Source: Pempheris klunzingeri | Lineage: Eukaryota; Chordata; Actinopteri; Acropomatiformes; Pempheridae | Length of the DNA: 64,000 nucleotides | Direction: 5' to 3' | Assembly: GCF_042242105.1 (NCBI RefSeq) | Contig: NC_092014.1 | Span: 4,465,874-4,529,873, forward strand | In this document: piece by piece, positions 25,851-37,159 of the stretch | Numbering within the stretch: the stretch's first letter is position 1 | Layout: every line of letters starts with the position of its first letter | Program-made: the position numbers and the translations under genes | The notes under the pieces: generated by a model | The model's database searches: none | What the model was told of the DNA's origin: nothing | What the model saw: only the letters and a program-made list of their open reading frames with translations

Positions 25851-27580
25851 CTGTAAAAGAGAATTATATATTTGTTTGTATATATATTCATTGTTTGTTA
25901 CAGCCTTTTGCATAATTTATTGATATACTTGTTTGCTATTTCTATCAACATGCTAAAAAAAACTTGAAATGACTGCAGAAAAGACATAAGGTTAGAAGCC
26001 ATGCCGACTTACTGGACATGCAACCTGTCCAGATGTTCTGCCACAAAGCAACTTTGCATAGTAGTTGTCGTATGTAAGGTGTTTGAGCCCTGGACAGTCG
26101 TCAACTGTGAGGTCTATACACTGGAGAGTAGCACTCGCTTGTGTGCTTCCTAGATGAGAACAGAAAATATGTTTTTACTACATTGCCTACTTGACTGGCA
26201 CACATAAAATAATTCCTCCGACAAATGAACAAAGCTCAGCGATACCTCACCAGTTTGTCATGCTAAATTATTTGTACTATATGTACACAAGTTGATTTAT
26301 TAGATTATTTGCAAAAAAAACCATCTTAAATTGGCTCATTTATTAATCATTTATAAAAGAAGGGAGAAAAAGTGTCAATTGAGTTGAGCTTGGAAATAAA
26401 GTGTATTGGTAGAATTATGTTTTATCATGTATATTCAACAACAACATTTTTAGACTATATAAAATGAATTGAATGTAAATACAGAAGACTGTTAACAAGC
26501 AAAAAACTGTGATGAACATGGACAATTTTTATGATAGAATAAACAAGATTCATCTCACATCTGCAATTACCTGAAGCTGTTGGCCCATGACCTGCAAATT
26601 GCACTGGAGCTTTTCTGAAATAGAATTAAAAAACAAAAAACAAAAGAAGATTTTACAGCAGCTGTCATGTTTTTTCTATGTTCTTATTATTGGTGTGAAT
26701 GCTGAAAGCACAACACGTGTTATATTCTCTGGTAATTTCTCAACTTCGAATTCCTTTAAAGTTAAGTTTTCAAAGTTACTTAAGAGGAAAGATCACAACT
26801 CACTTCTTGGGAAGGTTGTTACAGTCAGTGTCAGTAGGAGGTTTTATAGGTGTAATGCCAACTATACGCTCATTCAGCTTCAGCAGCATGATGTCATGTG
26901 ATTGGCTGCTATCCGGATAGATCACAGATTTTTGGATTCCCACAGTTCTTTTTTGTTTGTTATCTACTGGATGCACACCGACAACTGCTTTCATATTCCT
27001 ACAAATAAGGAAAGGAACATTACTGAATTACTGTGAATGCATCTTATTTTGATATCACAGGTCATATAAACAATGCTATCTTCATGTGGGAATGCTATAG
27101 TTTTACATCACATCAGTCGTTTCTGCTCCATGAATTTTAGATTGAAATAACGAATGCAAGTAAATGCAAGTAAAACTGTCACTCACACTTTGAGGCAGTG
27201 AGCTGCAGTCAGAATCCACTGGTCACTAATCAGAGAGCCGCCACACAATAAGCCACCGTTACTATACTGCAGTTGTACATGGTAAAGACGGTCAGTATTG
27301 GCACATGTGTGACCTCCAATGATTCTCTTCTGCAGGTCCACAACTGCGCTCATCGTGGCACCTGAAAGAGAAAGTCCTCCATCAGGTCACTGTAAGTCCG
27401 TCATCAGCTGTTGTGGTCACTCAGATACATGTTAATACATATAGATACATGGTGAACTGTGCCAAAAGTTGTGTGAGAACTCCAATGGAAGCCCGTTATT
27501 ATTTTTTTGGCAAACATGTAGACATTAACTGACTACTCACCAACCCACAGCAAAAGGAGAAGACCTGTCATGCCTCCCAT
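25713..27580 (-). CDS. secreted chymotrypsin-fold (S1A) serine protease, six exons, complete
   Basis: Exons in order: 27580-27541, 27361-27187, 26998-26804, 26614-26571, 26149-26013, 25850-25713; 729 nt, 242 aa. Signal peptide MGGMTGLLLLLWVG, short propeptide, activation site KR|IIGG (residues 26/27), then the catalytic triad: H68 in LTAAHC, D107 in SHDIMLLKL, S200 in GDSGGG. Ten cysteines follow. Phases close at every junction. Unusual points: the residue at the S1-pocket position (chymotrypsin numbering 189) reads as Val, in VACPGDSGGG, not Asp (trypsin) or Ser (chymotrypsin); GDSGGG replaces GDSGGP; AGHG stands where GWG is usual. The expected role is an extracellular or granule protease of the granzyme/kallikrein/trypsin-like group. 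I cannot name a mammalian orthologue, so no symbol is given. All catalytic residues are present, so it looks active. Confidence 0.88.
26013..26149 (-). CDS. serine protease exon 5
   Basis: 137 nt encoding STQASATLQCIDLTVDDC to TSGQVACP. Acceptor CATCTAG, donor GTAAGT. This is the exon with a related orphan copy at about 24.3 kb. Confidence 0.88.
26571..26614 (-). CDS. serine protease exon 4 (short)
   Basis: Only 44 nt, encoding KAPVQFAGHGPTAS. Acceptor TCTATTTCAG, donor GTAATT. Both flanking phases close with this exon and the peptide sits where GWG is normally found, so it is needed to complete the fold. Confidence 0.8.
26804..26998 (-). CDS. serine protease exon 3 (catalytic Asp)
   Basis: 195 nt encoding NMKAVVGVHPVDNKQKRTVG, SHDIMLLKLNERI and ending DCNNLPKK. 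Acceptor TTTGTAG, donor GTGAGT. Confidence 0.9.
27187..27361 (-). CDS. serine protease exon 2 (activation site and catalytic His)
   Basis: 175 nt encoding the propeptide, KRIIGGHTC, LLCGGSLISDQWILTAAHC and LKV. Acceptor CTCTTTCAG, donor GTGAGT. Confidence 0.9.
27541..27580 (-). CDS. serine protease exon 1 (signal peptide)
   Basis: Encodes MGGMTGLLLLLWV plus one base of the next codon; donor GTGAGT. A TATA box about 60 bp upstream supports this ATG as the start. Confidence 0.85.
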
Positions 27581-27636
27581 CTTTCAATGATCACCCTCCT
27601 GGCGGTTCACTGGTGACTAGTGCCACAGGAGAGTCC

Positions 27637-27647
27637 CTTTTTATATC
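27637..27647 (-). promoter_or_regulatory. TATA box of the serine protease gene
   Basis: Minus-strand ATATAAAAAGG, about 60 bp upstream of the ATG. This predicts a start near 27610 and a 5' UTR of about 30 nt, typical of compact, cell-type-restricted protease genes. Confidence 0.7.
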
Positions 27648-27649
27648 TG

Positions 27650-28287
27650 TTCACACTGTTCTGTTGGCCTTCGAGCCACCAATCACCTCATGAAGGTTTA
27701 TCACTTGTGCAAATTTTTGATCTTTTATCAAGTGCTGCTGCCCAAAATAACTCATGTCTCATGTTCAGAGACACTAAAGAAAAAAACTGTCACCTGTCAG
27801 ATCAGAAAACCATGAAGCTGAAATCATAGTGAATTCAAGTCGATGACCGTAGGTATTGTTTAAATGTATGATCAATAGATAGACAGTAAAACTTGGCCTG
27901 GAGTTGATGTTTCTATTAATAGGAACTCTTTTAAATCAATATATATATACATATATAATATCGGGGAGTTGAAAAATACGTTGTAGGTTTTTTTTCCCTT
28001 TGTGTAGGGTTTATGGTATTTTATCTACTGTAATGCAGTTTTAGTGTGTGTGTGTGGGGGGGGGACCATCTACGGAAGAACATCTAATAGGACTTACCAG
28101 TTGTTGTGTTTTAAATACAAATAACATCCAGAAGGGGATGAAATCAACCTTTAATAGAGACTGGTGAGACACTGTCAGGGTTCTAGAGGGATGAAATGTT
28201 AAAAACTATGTGGATTCCTATTTATTCAAAACAAACCCAGGACAAATATCTGAAAACTGATGAAGGGAAGTGATCTAGCTAATTGCA

Positions 28288-28322
<35 letters not shown>

Positions 28323-29230
28323 AGGGTTTTAGGAGTGGACAAATCATATTTGGACAAATTTGCCATCAATTAGAAAACACGAGACTGCATGTGTGATTTT
28401 AAACTTTTTCATTTTATTTTTTTTTTATCATTTTTCAACATGTGATCGCTGGCTGTGCTGTTCTGTGTCTTCTGTCGTCTGTGACTGGAGTAATTTCACT
28501 TTTAACGTGAGGTTTATGTCAGTTACAGGTAAAATATTTCCTGTTGGCTTATCAAAACAGCTCTCACACCCTGAGATTGTACTTGCTGAATTTGCCAAAT
28601 TTAACTCTCACTGTCACGTTGTAATTTTACGAAATGATCTTTGTGATCACTGACATTTTACTACAAAACCATTCTGTATATTCAGCGTGCTGCATTCAAA
28701 TATTGATTATATTTACACATTACTTGGGAGATTGTTCTGTTATTGTTCTGTATTGGAAGAATACGTTTTGATCACACCAATAATACACTCGTTCTCGTTC
28801 TGTCTTTCTCACACACACACACACACACAGGAATGTCACATTTATAAAGATGATTAAAGGTATTAGGAAACATATGTATCTGTGTTTTGTTTGGCTTTTC
28901 CTTGACTTTTTTGAGTGTTTGTCTTTTTTCTTGTGAAATACAAACCGCTGCATTCCTCTAATTAAACAATCAGAGCAGGAAAAACTCCTCATAGACTGAA
29001 CTGCACCCTTGTCCACACCTTGTGATGAGGGAGTGTGCAAGTGATTTAAAGGGTTCATTTGCACAAAACGGATCTATTTATTTATTCTGCTATGAAATGT
29101 TAAAAACTGGATTCCTATTAATTTTATTGATGAACCCAATTCTAATATCAGAGGCATGGAGGGAAAAGTGGATCTATGAATTGATCATATAGCCTTTAAT
29201 AACGAACTGGTTGATAACACCATAACCATA
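27650..29230. other. intergenic with microsatellites
   Basis: No gene seen. Contains a GT tract with G-run (28031-28064), a longer GT microsatellite (about 28289-28321) and a CA run (about 28810-28829). Confidence 0.55.
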
Positions 29231-29240
29231 ATAACTGCAC

Positions 29241-29277
<37 letters not shown>
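29241..29277 (+). repeat. GT microsatellite with adjoining G-rich tract
   Basis: About 17 GT units followed by a G-rich stretch to about 29310 (GGGTGGGGTGGTGGGGGTG), a possible G-quadruplex sequence just upstream of a candidate exon. Confidence 0.9.
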
Positions 29278-29289
29278 GGGTGGGGTGGT

Positions 29290-29438
29290 GGGGGTGTGCT
29301 CTGGGGGTGGAGGCTGCTCTCTCATCCCTGTGCTCACAGACGGAGCTCCGCAGCGCCACAGATTGAAGATCATTCAACCTCATATGGACTCTAACGATGC
29401 GGCTCCCGTGGAAAAGCTGGCTAGTGTGCGTGGACTGT
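29290..29438 (+). other. candidate first exon, possibly sstr3 5' leader
   Basis: A locally CpG-richer stretch (GGAGCTCCGCAGCGCCACAG, then CGATGCGGCTCCCGTG) that ends in a strong donor, GGACTGTG|GTGAGT. It has two ATGs (29386 and 29399), neither tied to a known protein. It could be a non-coding first exon of sstr3, joined to an acceptor just before 37095, or the first exon of an unrelated transcript. Evidence is composition and one splice site only. Confidence 0.25.
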
Positions 29439-29439
29439 G

Positions 29440-29470
29440 GTGAGTCTGTCTGTCTGTCTGTCTGTCTGTC
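29440..29470 (+). repeat. TCTG tetranucleotide repeat
   Basis: Seven or so TCTG units immediately after the candidate exon donor. Confidence 0.85.
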
Positions 29471-30454
29471 ATGCAGTTATAATAATGGTTTCGCTGTGTA
29501 GTGTTATCTGTCTTCGGTGCTCAGAGTGTTATCAGTTTTTTTCTTTTATCCTTCTCACTGACGATTAAACACGAGGTGTTTTATAAGTTTATAACAGGAG
29601 ACGTTAGTACTTAGAAGTTTATCAGTTACTCAGTAAAATATTTCCTCTTGTCGTTGCCTTATCAAAACAGTTAAGCTCAGGTGAGACAATTCGAGTCCAT
29701 AAATTCACACACCATATTCTTTTTAATCTAATTTGCATCATGGTGTGCATGCCATTATAGTAACACCTCGGCAGACAAGGACCTCTCTTGTTTTAAATCT
29801 TCCTGTCTCACTGTAATTGTGCATAATCTTTCTGTTTAAACTGTCAGTGGACACAAAGATCCTTCAGTATTTAGTAGAACTTGTTAATCACCGGCTCTGT
29901 CAGGATGTTTTCTCTACTTACACAGACACAGACAGATGCACTTGCACATAAAGGCAAACTATGCGCTTATCTGAGAATAAGAAATTTAAAGTTAGCCTGA
30001 GAAATGCACCACAGAAAAAGAAGAAAGGGGAAATATGAGAACAGAGAATAGAGAGAGTTCCCAAAACTGTGATTAAAGGTATCACAAAACTCAGATATAA
30101 GCCTATTTTCTGTTTGTTCTTTTTGCTTTGATTTTCTTGGATCTAATTTTAGCTTCTCTCTTGTAAAATACTGGATACTGAAAAAAATCCCTCCAACGAA
30201 ACAACCTGAGAAGGAGAAGTCAGCACACCAAGGCCGTAACATGTAACCAGGGGTCGCAAGTATTGTGCAAGTGCTAGATCGTGTTTCTTTTTCTTTTCTT
30301 TTTTTTAATTGTGTACTCAAACTGGTGTTGGTTTATTCATTTGGAGAATGGTGTTGAGATGTTTTTCTCTTCATTTGTTTCGAGGGATCACTAGCTAAAA
30401 CATTTGGGAACCACTGGAATGGACAACCAGAGGAGACACTGAACAGATGGACAT

Positions 30455-30790
30455 GTGCAATAAGATAAGATAAGAGAAGAGAAGAGGAGAGAAGATATTC
30501 CTTTATCAGTCCCATGACAGGGAAATGTACAACGTTAAAGCAGTCAGGAGGAGATACAAACAAAGTTTAGACAGAGGAAACATAGAAATAGAATCAATAT
30601 ACAGGAGGGGGATATAAAAAAGAAGGGGGAGATATTAAAAAGTGAGGCACATTGGCCGACTGCTGCCAGAAGGAAGGACCTGCAATATCGCTCCTTCACA
30701 CACTGAGGGTGGAGGAGTCTGTCGCTGAAGGAGCTCTCCAGCGCTTCAGTGTGTCTGTATGGGGTGGGAGTCGTTCCATCTCATGGATGA
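30455..30790 (+). repeat. dispersed retroelement-like repeat
   Basis: Begins with AAGATAAGATAAGA, then ATTCCTTTATCAGTCCCATG, and later CTGCTGCCAGAAGGAAGGAC and GTCGCTGAAGGAGCTCTCCA. This order of motifs matches a high-copy fish repeat I recall, thought to be a LINE 3' part. The frame 30652-30993 inside it is not a gene. Confidence 0.5.
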
Positions 30791-30889
30791 TTGCTTTGCC
30801 ATCATCTTCCTCTCTCTCACCACCTCCTCTGGGTCGAGGGGGCAACCGTGGACAGAGCCGGCCTTCTTGTGCAGCCTCTTGTGCAGTGA

Positions 30890-31470
30890 GAGGAGACGAG
30901 GAGACGGAAGGAAAGGGGAAAGGAGAGAAGATTAGAAAAGAGTCACGAACAGAGGGGAGAAAAGAGAGAAAACAAGAGGAGAGGAAACTGTGAGTCGAGA
31001 GCAGAGATGGCGTAATGCAAGAAGGAGAGAAGAGATGACATGAGGGAAGGAAATCTCTCTTAGCTTGAACTGCTCACATGTCCACACCAAGGACACAACT
31101 TGTGGCAAGCAGTGGTGGCATGTAACTAATGTCAATATACTCCTTTAACACTTGAAATATAGTATTTTTACTTGTAACTGAGTATTTCTACAATTAATGG
31201 ACAAACAATGGAGGGAATGGAGAGACGGACGTGAGAAAATGCGAAAATGAAAAAAAAAAAAAGGTTCATTGAGAGGACAGGAGTGTAAAGACGAGGTGAA
31301 ATGAAAAGGGAGAGGAGAGGAGTCACAGACAGAAGAAGAGAGTAAACTACAACTGACGAGAGTTGAAAGAGGAGATGATGCAAGAAAGGAGAAAGTAGAT
31401 GGCATGAGGAGAGGAAACAAAACAGATGGGAGAGGGGAGGAGAGGAAAGGAGGAAAGGGAGGGAGGACAG
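30890..31470 (+). repeat. purine-rich degenerate direct duplication
   Basis: Almost all-purine plus strand. The block at about 30940-31050 (GTCACGAACAGAGGGGAG ... GAAGGAGAGAAGAGATGACA) has a degenerate counterpart at about 31320-31418 (GTCACAGACAGAAGAAG ... GGAGAAAGTAGATGGCATGA), an offset of about 380 bp. Confidence 0.55.
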
Positions 31471-31539
31471 GAGAGCGGTTTTAAAATGATGAGAAGAAAG
31501 TTTTGAACGATAACTCATGTAAAACGCTCTGCACTCAAC

Positions 31540-34340
31540 ATCCAGAGCACATATAGCATATCCACTGACTTAAATGTTGCCTTCTTTTCATCAGTTCACA
31601 TGTTAGTGAAGTGTTGCTGCTTGAACGAATGGAGAGCAGTCAGATAAAGAAAAATAATTTAACCTCTCTTGAACCGTCTGACTGCCTCTCTGTCTGTTTT
31701 GGGGAAACACGGGAGCTTTTTATTGAAATGGCAAACATCCACTCTAATGCAGCTTTCAAGGCTTTTTATTCTTTTCCTTTCATGCGGCCAATCTGGCCTG
31801 TAATTACATGCGTTTGTTAGGACTACGCGTGTACTTGCACACTGTGTGGGAAGAGGAGTTGATTGTGGCTAACGTTAACACAACATAAATACACTCAAAC
31901 GTATCCAGTACAAAACCGATTTTACCTTCCTAAAACTCCACTTTTCTTACAGCACGTGCATCTTTGCTTGTGTGCACATGCGTGGTTTGGGAAGCCACAT
32001 TCAAAAGCGTTCTGTGAATGCAATCGCGTTTGCGCGGCTGCAGTGCATGACGAGGCTGTAGGAGTATTGATCAAACTCGGGCTAATCTGTGGGCTCTTGT
32101 CAGTCTTTGTAATGAAAAGCGTGGAGGCAGCGACGCGGCGGCGATGTAGACCTGATCCAGCCCTGCAAATCTGTTAATTGAACAGCAGCAGAGGAAGTAG
32201 ACTCCCGTGGGGGAATAAGCCTGATGGATTGCCAATTAGCTGATGTATCTCTGTTTCACTTAAACCTTCTTGTTCTGAAGAAGAATCATTCAGAACACCC
32301 CCCACCCACCCACACAAAAAAAAATCATTGTTGTCGATTATCTGTCAGCTGAATGACCAATACGTACACATCATTAGTCCACTGTGTTTCTGAAAAGGGC
32401 ATCTCATTTTGGACAAAGTCACATCTAAATACAAATAGAGGACTCCTCTGTCTGCATGTGTGTGTGTGTGTGTGTGTGTGTGTGGCGCCATGCATGTGTT
32501 TTTGTAAAGGCATCAAGGCTATACTCTAATGCATCTGTGACGTGATGGACCTATTGATGGACTTCATTCAAGCAGCTTCATTTTTACAAGCAACCTAATG
32601 CACATTTACCCTGATTAGCATTTTCCCACAATTTTACATAATGTCTTTTTTGTACAGCAATTTGTAACTTTATGGTGTTATTTACAGCCATGATATCAGT
32701 TCTGTGAAGCTGCACTTGAGCTAAATGCTCACATCAGCACGCTAACATACAATGATAATGTTATTAGCCATGTACAGTACACCATGTGGCAATAGATAGA
32801 TAGATAGACAGATGATAGATAGACAGATAGATAGATAGATTAGGATATTTCGTCCATGCATATCTGTTCCTAAATTTACATGAAAGCACAACCTCATGGT
32901 GGCGCTATCGGAAAAGTCAGGGGATGACTTTTTTATGTTTTCAACAAATGAATTTCCTGTACATCCTGCTCTGTTAAAAAGCGATATTGCCTGCCTGTGT
33001 GTAGCACGTGAGGTAAAAAGCGGAGAGATCTCTGTAAATGATCAATTCCCCCGGGCTCTGTATTAATGGCAGCTCAGTAAAATTAACAATGTGGAGGCAA
33101 AGCACTTAACTGCTACAAAATATTTGCTAAAATGTTATGCAAATTCATTCTCAATGTCAAAAAAAAAGGTCTACAAAAGGGACCAACTTTTAATTACAAT
33201 CCAGATAGAGTGTAAAAGCATTGGAGATGCCCTAAAATCCACTTATTAAAGGTTATAGTAATGATTGGCTATCTGAGCAATCAGCATGAATTCATTTCGC
33301 TAAATGTTTTCCAGACAAGCATTTGTTTTAATGGTGACCTTGTTGTCTTTCGACCACACCAGCAGGTTGTTTGTACTAAGCTCTGGCTCGAATAATTATG
33401 AGCTTATTACACAGGCATCAATAGAGGGCTCGGTGAGGAGGAGGCAGCTCGTCACCCCCAGCATCAACCATGTAATCATGAAGAGGCCTCTCATATGCGC
33501 AGAGTCAACAATACTGTCAATATTACAGTGCTGACTGCTTTCAAATGTATTCAAAGGCTGCGTGGTTGAGAGATGTACATGTTTACCGTCTCTGTATGAG
33601 AGCTCCTTTAACTGTGTGAGAGGCTTATTGGTCCAGGAAATGTGCCCTGTTAAAGCTCAATATACACTCGGTGGCTCGACGTGCTTGACAGAAGTGGTGG
33701 CCGTTTTATGGTTTATTTTCTGTAAAACAGAGAAGACGTTGCAATGTGGAAACTTAAACGTGGTTAAAGGATCGCTCCACTAAAAATATATCCTTGAAGT
33801 CAGTGATTTCTTGTCAGTCAGTGGGGTATTTCTGCAGCTGTCATGGGGTACATAGAAAAATTATGCAGTATACTAATATAATGAAGAAAAATACTGTATA
33901 TATCCACACATTTAGTCCGTAGTGACACCTGAACTATGTTCTAAGTGAGAGTGCATGAAAACTATTTAGCAAGTCTGAACAGTTTTAAGTAATGGACATG
34001 AATAAAGACACGAAGACAAATGGTTGAAATAGTTACAAACACCGAGGGAGAAGTGGTTGAAATATCTTCCACTTAAGAAGATTATTCAGATGAACACATT
34101 TGTAACATGTTGGTGTCGATGAATGAATGGGTGCCTGACCTCCTCTGTAACAGGGCTGAGAAGAGAAAATAACTGGTGAGGTGTCGGGTAACCAAGCATA
34201 AATACACCATTATGTAAAATTGGAACATTTTTTGACTTTGATGGGCTAAAGTGGTAATATTTCTGCAGACACCGTGGCAGGGAGGAATGGATTCTGCCCC
34301 CTTCCCACCACGTCCCCATACCGATCTGACTTCTGACTTA
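31540..34340. other. intergenic with candidate conserved non-coding blocks
   Basis: No exon recognised. A CA/GT microsatellite lies at 32457-32483 and GATA-type tetranucleotides at about 32792-32840. Two blocks (31950-32240 and 32990-33540) lack obvious repeats and carry homeodomain-type TAAT cores and an octamer ATGCAAAT (about 33137); they may be regulatory. Confidence 0.4.
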
Positions 34341-34347
34341 AGGATAG

Positions 34348-34890
34348 TTCAATTCAATTCAATTCAATTCAATTTATTTGTATAGCCCAATATCACAACA
34401 GAGTGTCTCATAGTGCTTTACAAAGTTCACTGAAATAAACAAATAAACAATCCGGTGGATCAGTCCGAGGCATCACCTGCCCTTTATGACCCTCCTTCTT
34501 CGGGAAGGAAAAACTCAAAAAACCCAGTGGGAAAAGAGAAACCTCTGGGAGCACCACAGTGAAGGCTGATGGAGAACCACATCAGCAGGACCAGGACCAG
34601 GATCCATAGGAACCAGGGAACCACATCAGCAGAACCAGGACCAGGATCCACAGGAACCAGAGAACCACATCAGCAGGGCCAGGACCAGGATCCACAGGAT
34701 CCACAGGAACCTGAGAGATCAGTGCACCATAGGAGTCCCCCGGCAGTCTGAGCCTGTAGCATCATAACTAGGGGCTGGTCTAAGGCCTGAGCCAGCCCTT
34801 AAATATAAGCCTTATCAAAAAGGAAGGTTTTTACTCTACTCTTGAATGTAGAGAGGGTGTCTGCCCCCCGAACCCAAACTGGAAGGAGGT
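34348..34890 (+). mobile_element. dispersed element, full-length-looking copy with internal minisatellite
   Basis: Starts with TTCAATTCAATTCAATTCAA and TATTTGTATAGCCCAATATC, then shares CATCACCTGCCCTTTATGAC and AGTGGGAAAAGAGAAACCTC with the inverted copy at 19945-20424. Inside are three units of about 45 bp built on ACCACATCAGCAGGACCAGG (34573-34710), against two in the other copy. The tail holds AAAAGGAAGGTTTTTACTCT, part of the same fish repeat family. Non-coding. Confidence 0.7.
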
Positions 34891-35341
34891 TAGTGAGATG
34901 AATGAGATGAAAGCAACACACAGTCTGCAGGGTTTTTCACCAGGCTTGTCTCATTTTGGACATTCAGTGTGTCTAAACCTACACACATGCATCACACACA
35001 CGTGCACTCACACACATTGCTCATTAAATGTCATTGTTGCCTTTGTGTGTGAGTGTGAAGAGGATCTTCAATCAGCATTCATTTTCACTCTCTCGCTTGT
35101 GTCTTTCATTTGCTCTGTCCCGGGCCTTTGGGCCCTGTCTCGACCTTTAATCACCATAGCAACATCCTTCAGGAAGTTGTTTCTTTTTTTTTTTAAAGCC
35201 GACCATAGGATGGTCGACAAAAGAGGTGATGCATTCTGGGAAGAAAGATTGTCTGATCGCTCTTATTGTGTGTGTCAGAGATTAGAGAGGCAGAGTGTTG
35301 TGCTGCACAACCTGGAAATCAGGAGCACAAAGGGAAGTGTT

Positions 35342-35374
<33 letters not shown>

Positions 35375-37090
35375 TCTCTGATGTGTAAGAGAGTGTGTGT
35401 GTGTAAATCAGGGCATTTAATGATGATGAGGCGCAGAAATCCACAGCATGCTTTGCATTTTTAGATTTATTTATGCATTCTGAAAATGTTTTTTCTTGTG
35501 TGTATTTATTTAGTGGGTGTTGTTTTAAGATAAAGTTTTCAATTTCAATTTAAAACAGTATTTTCTACAAGTGTGGTCATTAAAAAAGATAATTAAACTA
35601 CACGTTGTTAGTAGTAGGTTAGGTTTGCATTTTTAGAGATTGTTTGAAATGCATCAGATTGACTCAAAATGGATTTAATTACTATATATTCACCCATTCT
35701 ATGAATAGAAGACTGTACATTAGTAATATCCTCATAGATTTAGCATCCCACATATCACTCTACTGGGTTAGAGTAATTATTACATTACATTATTACAGAA
35801 AAAAAGGTTTTAACCCTTCTTTTGGTATGCACACAAATATGTGTCTTATAAGTAGGGTGGACATCGTCAAATGTATGACATGTAACTTAATCACTCTGCA
35901 GAACAAGCTTGTTAGTTCATTTTCAGTGTCTAAATTGCACAACGTACACAAAGTGATGTGTGGTTTTGATACAGCGTGAGGTTAACGTGTCCTGGGGCGC
36001 TTTGATTTTTCAGACTGCGGTGACGTTTTTGTCAAAATACAAATTGCCTTACCGAACAAAAACTAATATTATATATATATATATGGGATTATGTGAGTGT
36101 CTGTTCTCCCATATCATATCATTCTCGCAAGTATTAAGTGGCTCAAGTCATCTCACAGCTGCACAGTATATACTGTCCTCTGGCATTTACATTTAGTAAT
36201 TGAGGCCCTGACCTCCGGCTACTGGTTCCTACATTCAGCCTACAAAGAAAAATATACATCTCACAGGAGAAATGAGGCAGATTCATTTCAACATGTGTTT
36301 AAACAGAGACGATGACTTTGACGGGGTTTTTTTCTTAGCTGACCTTTAGTTTGAAACAAAACCAATATCTACTTTCTTCCATTTATATTTGCTGCAGTAT
36401 TAAAACCTACACTTCTTCTCTTTCAATTATCCTCATTATTATCATTAACGCATTTAAGTCAAGGTTGTAGAGGACATGCCTTCTGTTGTTTTTCTCCATA
36501 GGTCAATGCATTTTGTTCCGAACACAGCATCAATTATTAGCCATCGCTGTGAGGGATGAGGGTGTGCTTGCGTGTAGCATGGTAGTTATTAAGAAGCCAG
36601 GATGGCTTCATAAGCAAGTGCTGTACTAATAGAACTAAATATGTTGTGTTTTTGTTCCGGTGCTGGCTTGTTTTTGTTGTGGTGGAAGCAGGTTCGTTGT
36701 TGATTAGTAGCTTAGTATTCTACAAGCCACTGGTTCGAGATTGGACCAAACATTTTAAACATTACATTTTCAAACATACATTTTGGTTAATGGGCTTATT
36801 TACACCGTCCGTCTTGCCAGCAAAGCGAGAAAAACCACCAAAAAGTCCACCAAATTGATTGAACAAGATACAGCTCATTGTGGTTTAGTATGGCTCATAT
36901 GGAGCCATACTAAACTTCTTCTTTCTTTATGCTAAGCTAAGCTAATTGCCTCCTGGCTGCATCCCCCTGCTTGATTCACAGAGTAGTATCAGTCTCGTCA
37001 TGCAATCTTTGGCCATAAAGCCAATAAGTGCACTTACCAAAATGCCTTTTTGCATGAAATGTGCTCTACTGACTAACTTTGCTTTGCCTT
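34891..37090. other. upstream region of sstr3
   Basis: Contains a GT microsatellite (about 35346-35373) and a GCTAAGCTAAGCTAA-type repeat copy (about 36905-36970). Short frames at 34898-35464 and 35644-36315 show no known domain. No coding exon seen. Confidence 0.5.
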
Positions 37091-37113
37091 GTAGGACCCT
37101 TGACCTGTCCCTG

Positions 37114-37152
37114 ATGGGATCCTATCCACTTCGGTCGCCTCATATTCCATAA
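37114..37152 (+). promoter_or_regulatory. upstream ORF in the sstr3 leader
   Basis: ATG at 37114 opens a 12-codon frame ([12 protein letters not shown]) that stops at 37150-37152, seven nucleotides before the sstr3 ATG. It lies downstream of a plausible acceptor (TTTGCCTTGTAG at 37083-37094), so it should be in the mRNA. Such a uORF commonly lowers translation of the main frame. Confidence 0.5.
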
Positions 37153-37159
37153 CACCACC

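Noticed and set aside
30652-30993. 113-codon frame near 30.7 kb
   Set aside because: Overlaps a dispersed repeat and the purine-rich tract.
34569-34751. Open frame with repeating GPGSTGTREPHQQ-like peptide
   Set aside because: It is a translation of the minisatellite inside a dispersed element, not a gene.
34898-35464. 188-codon plus-strand frame upstream of sstr3
   Set aside because: Runs through GT and CA repeats and shows no known domain; treated as chance.
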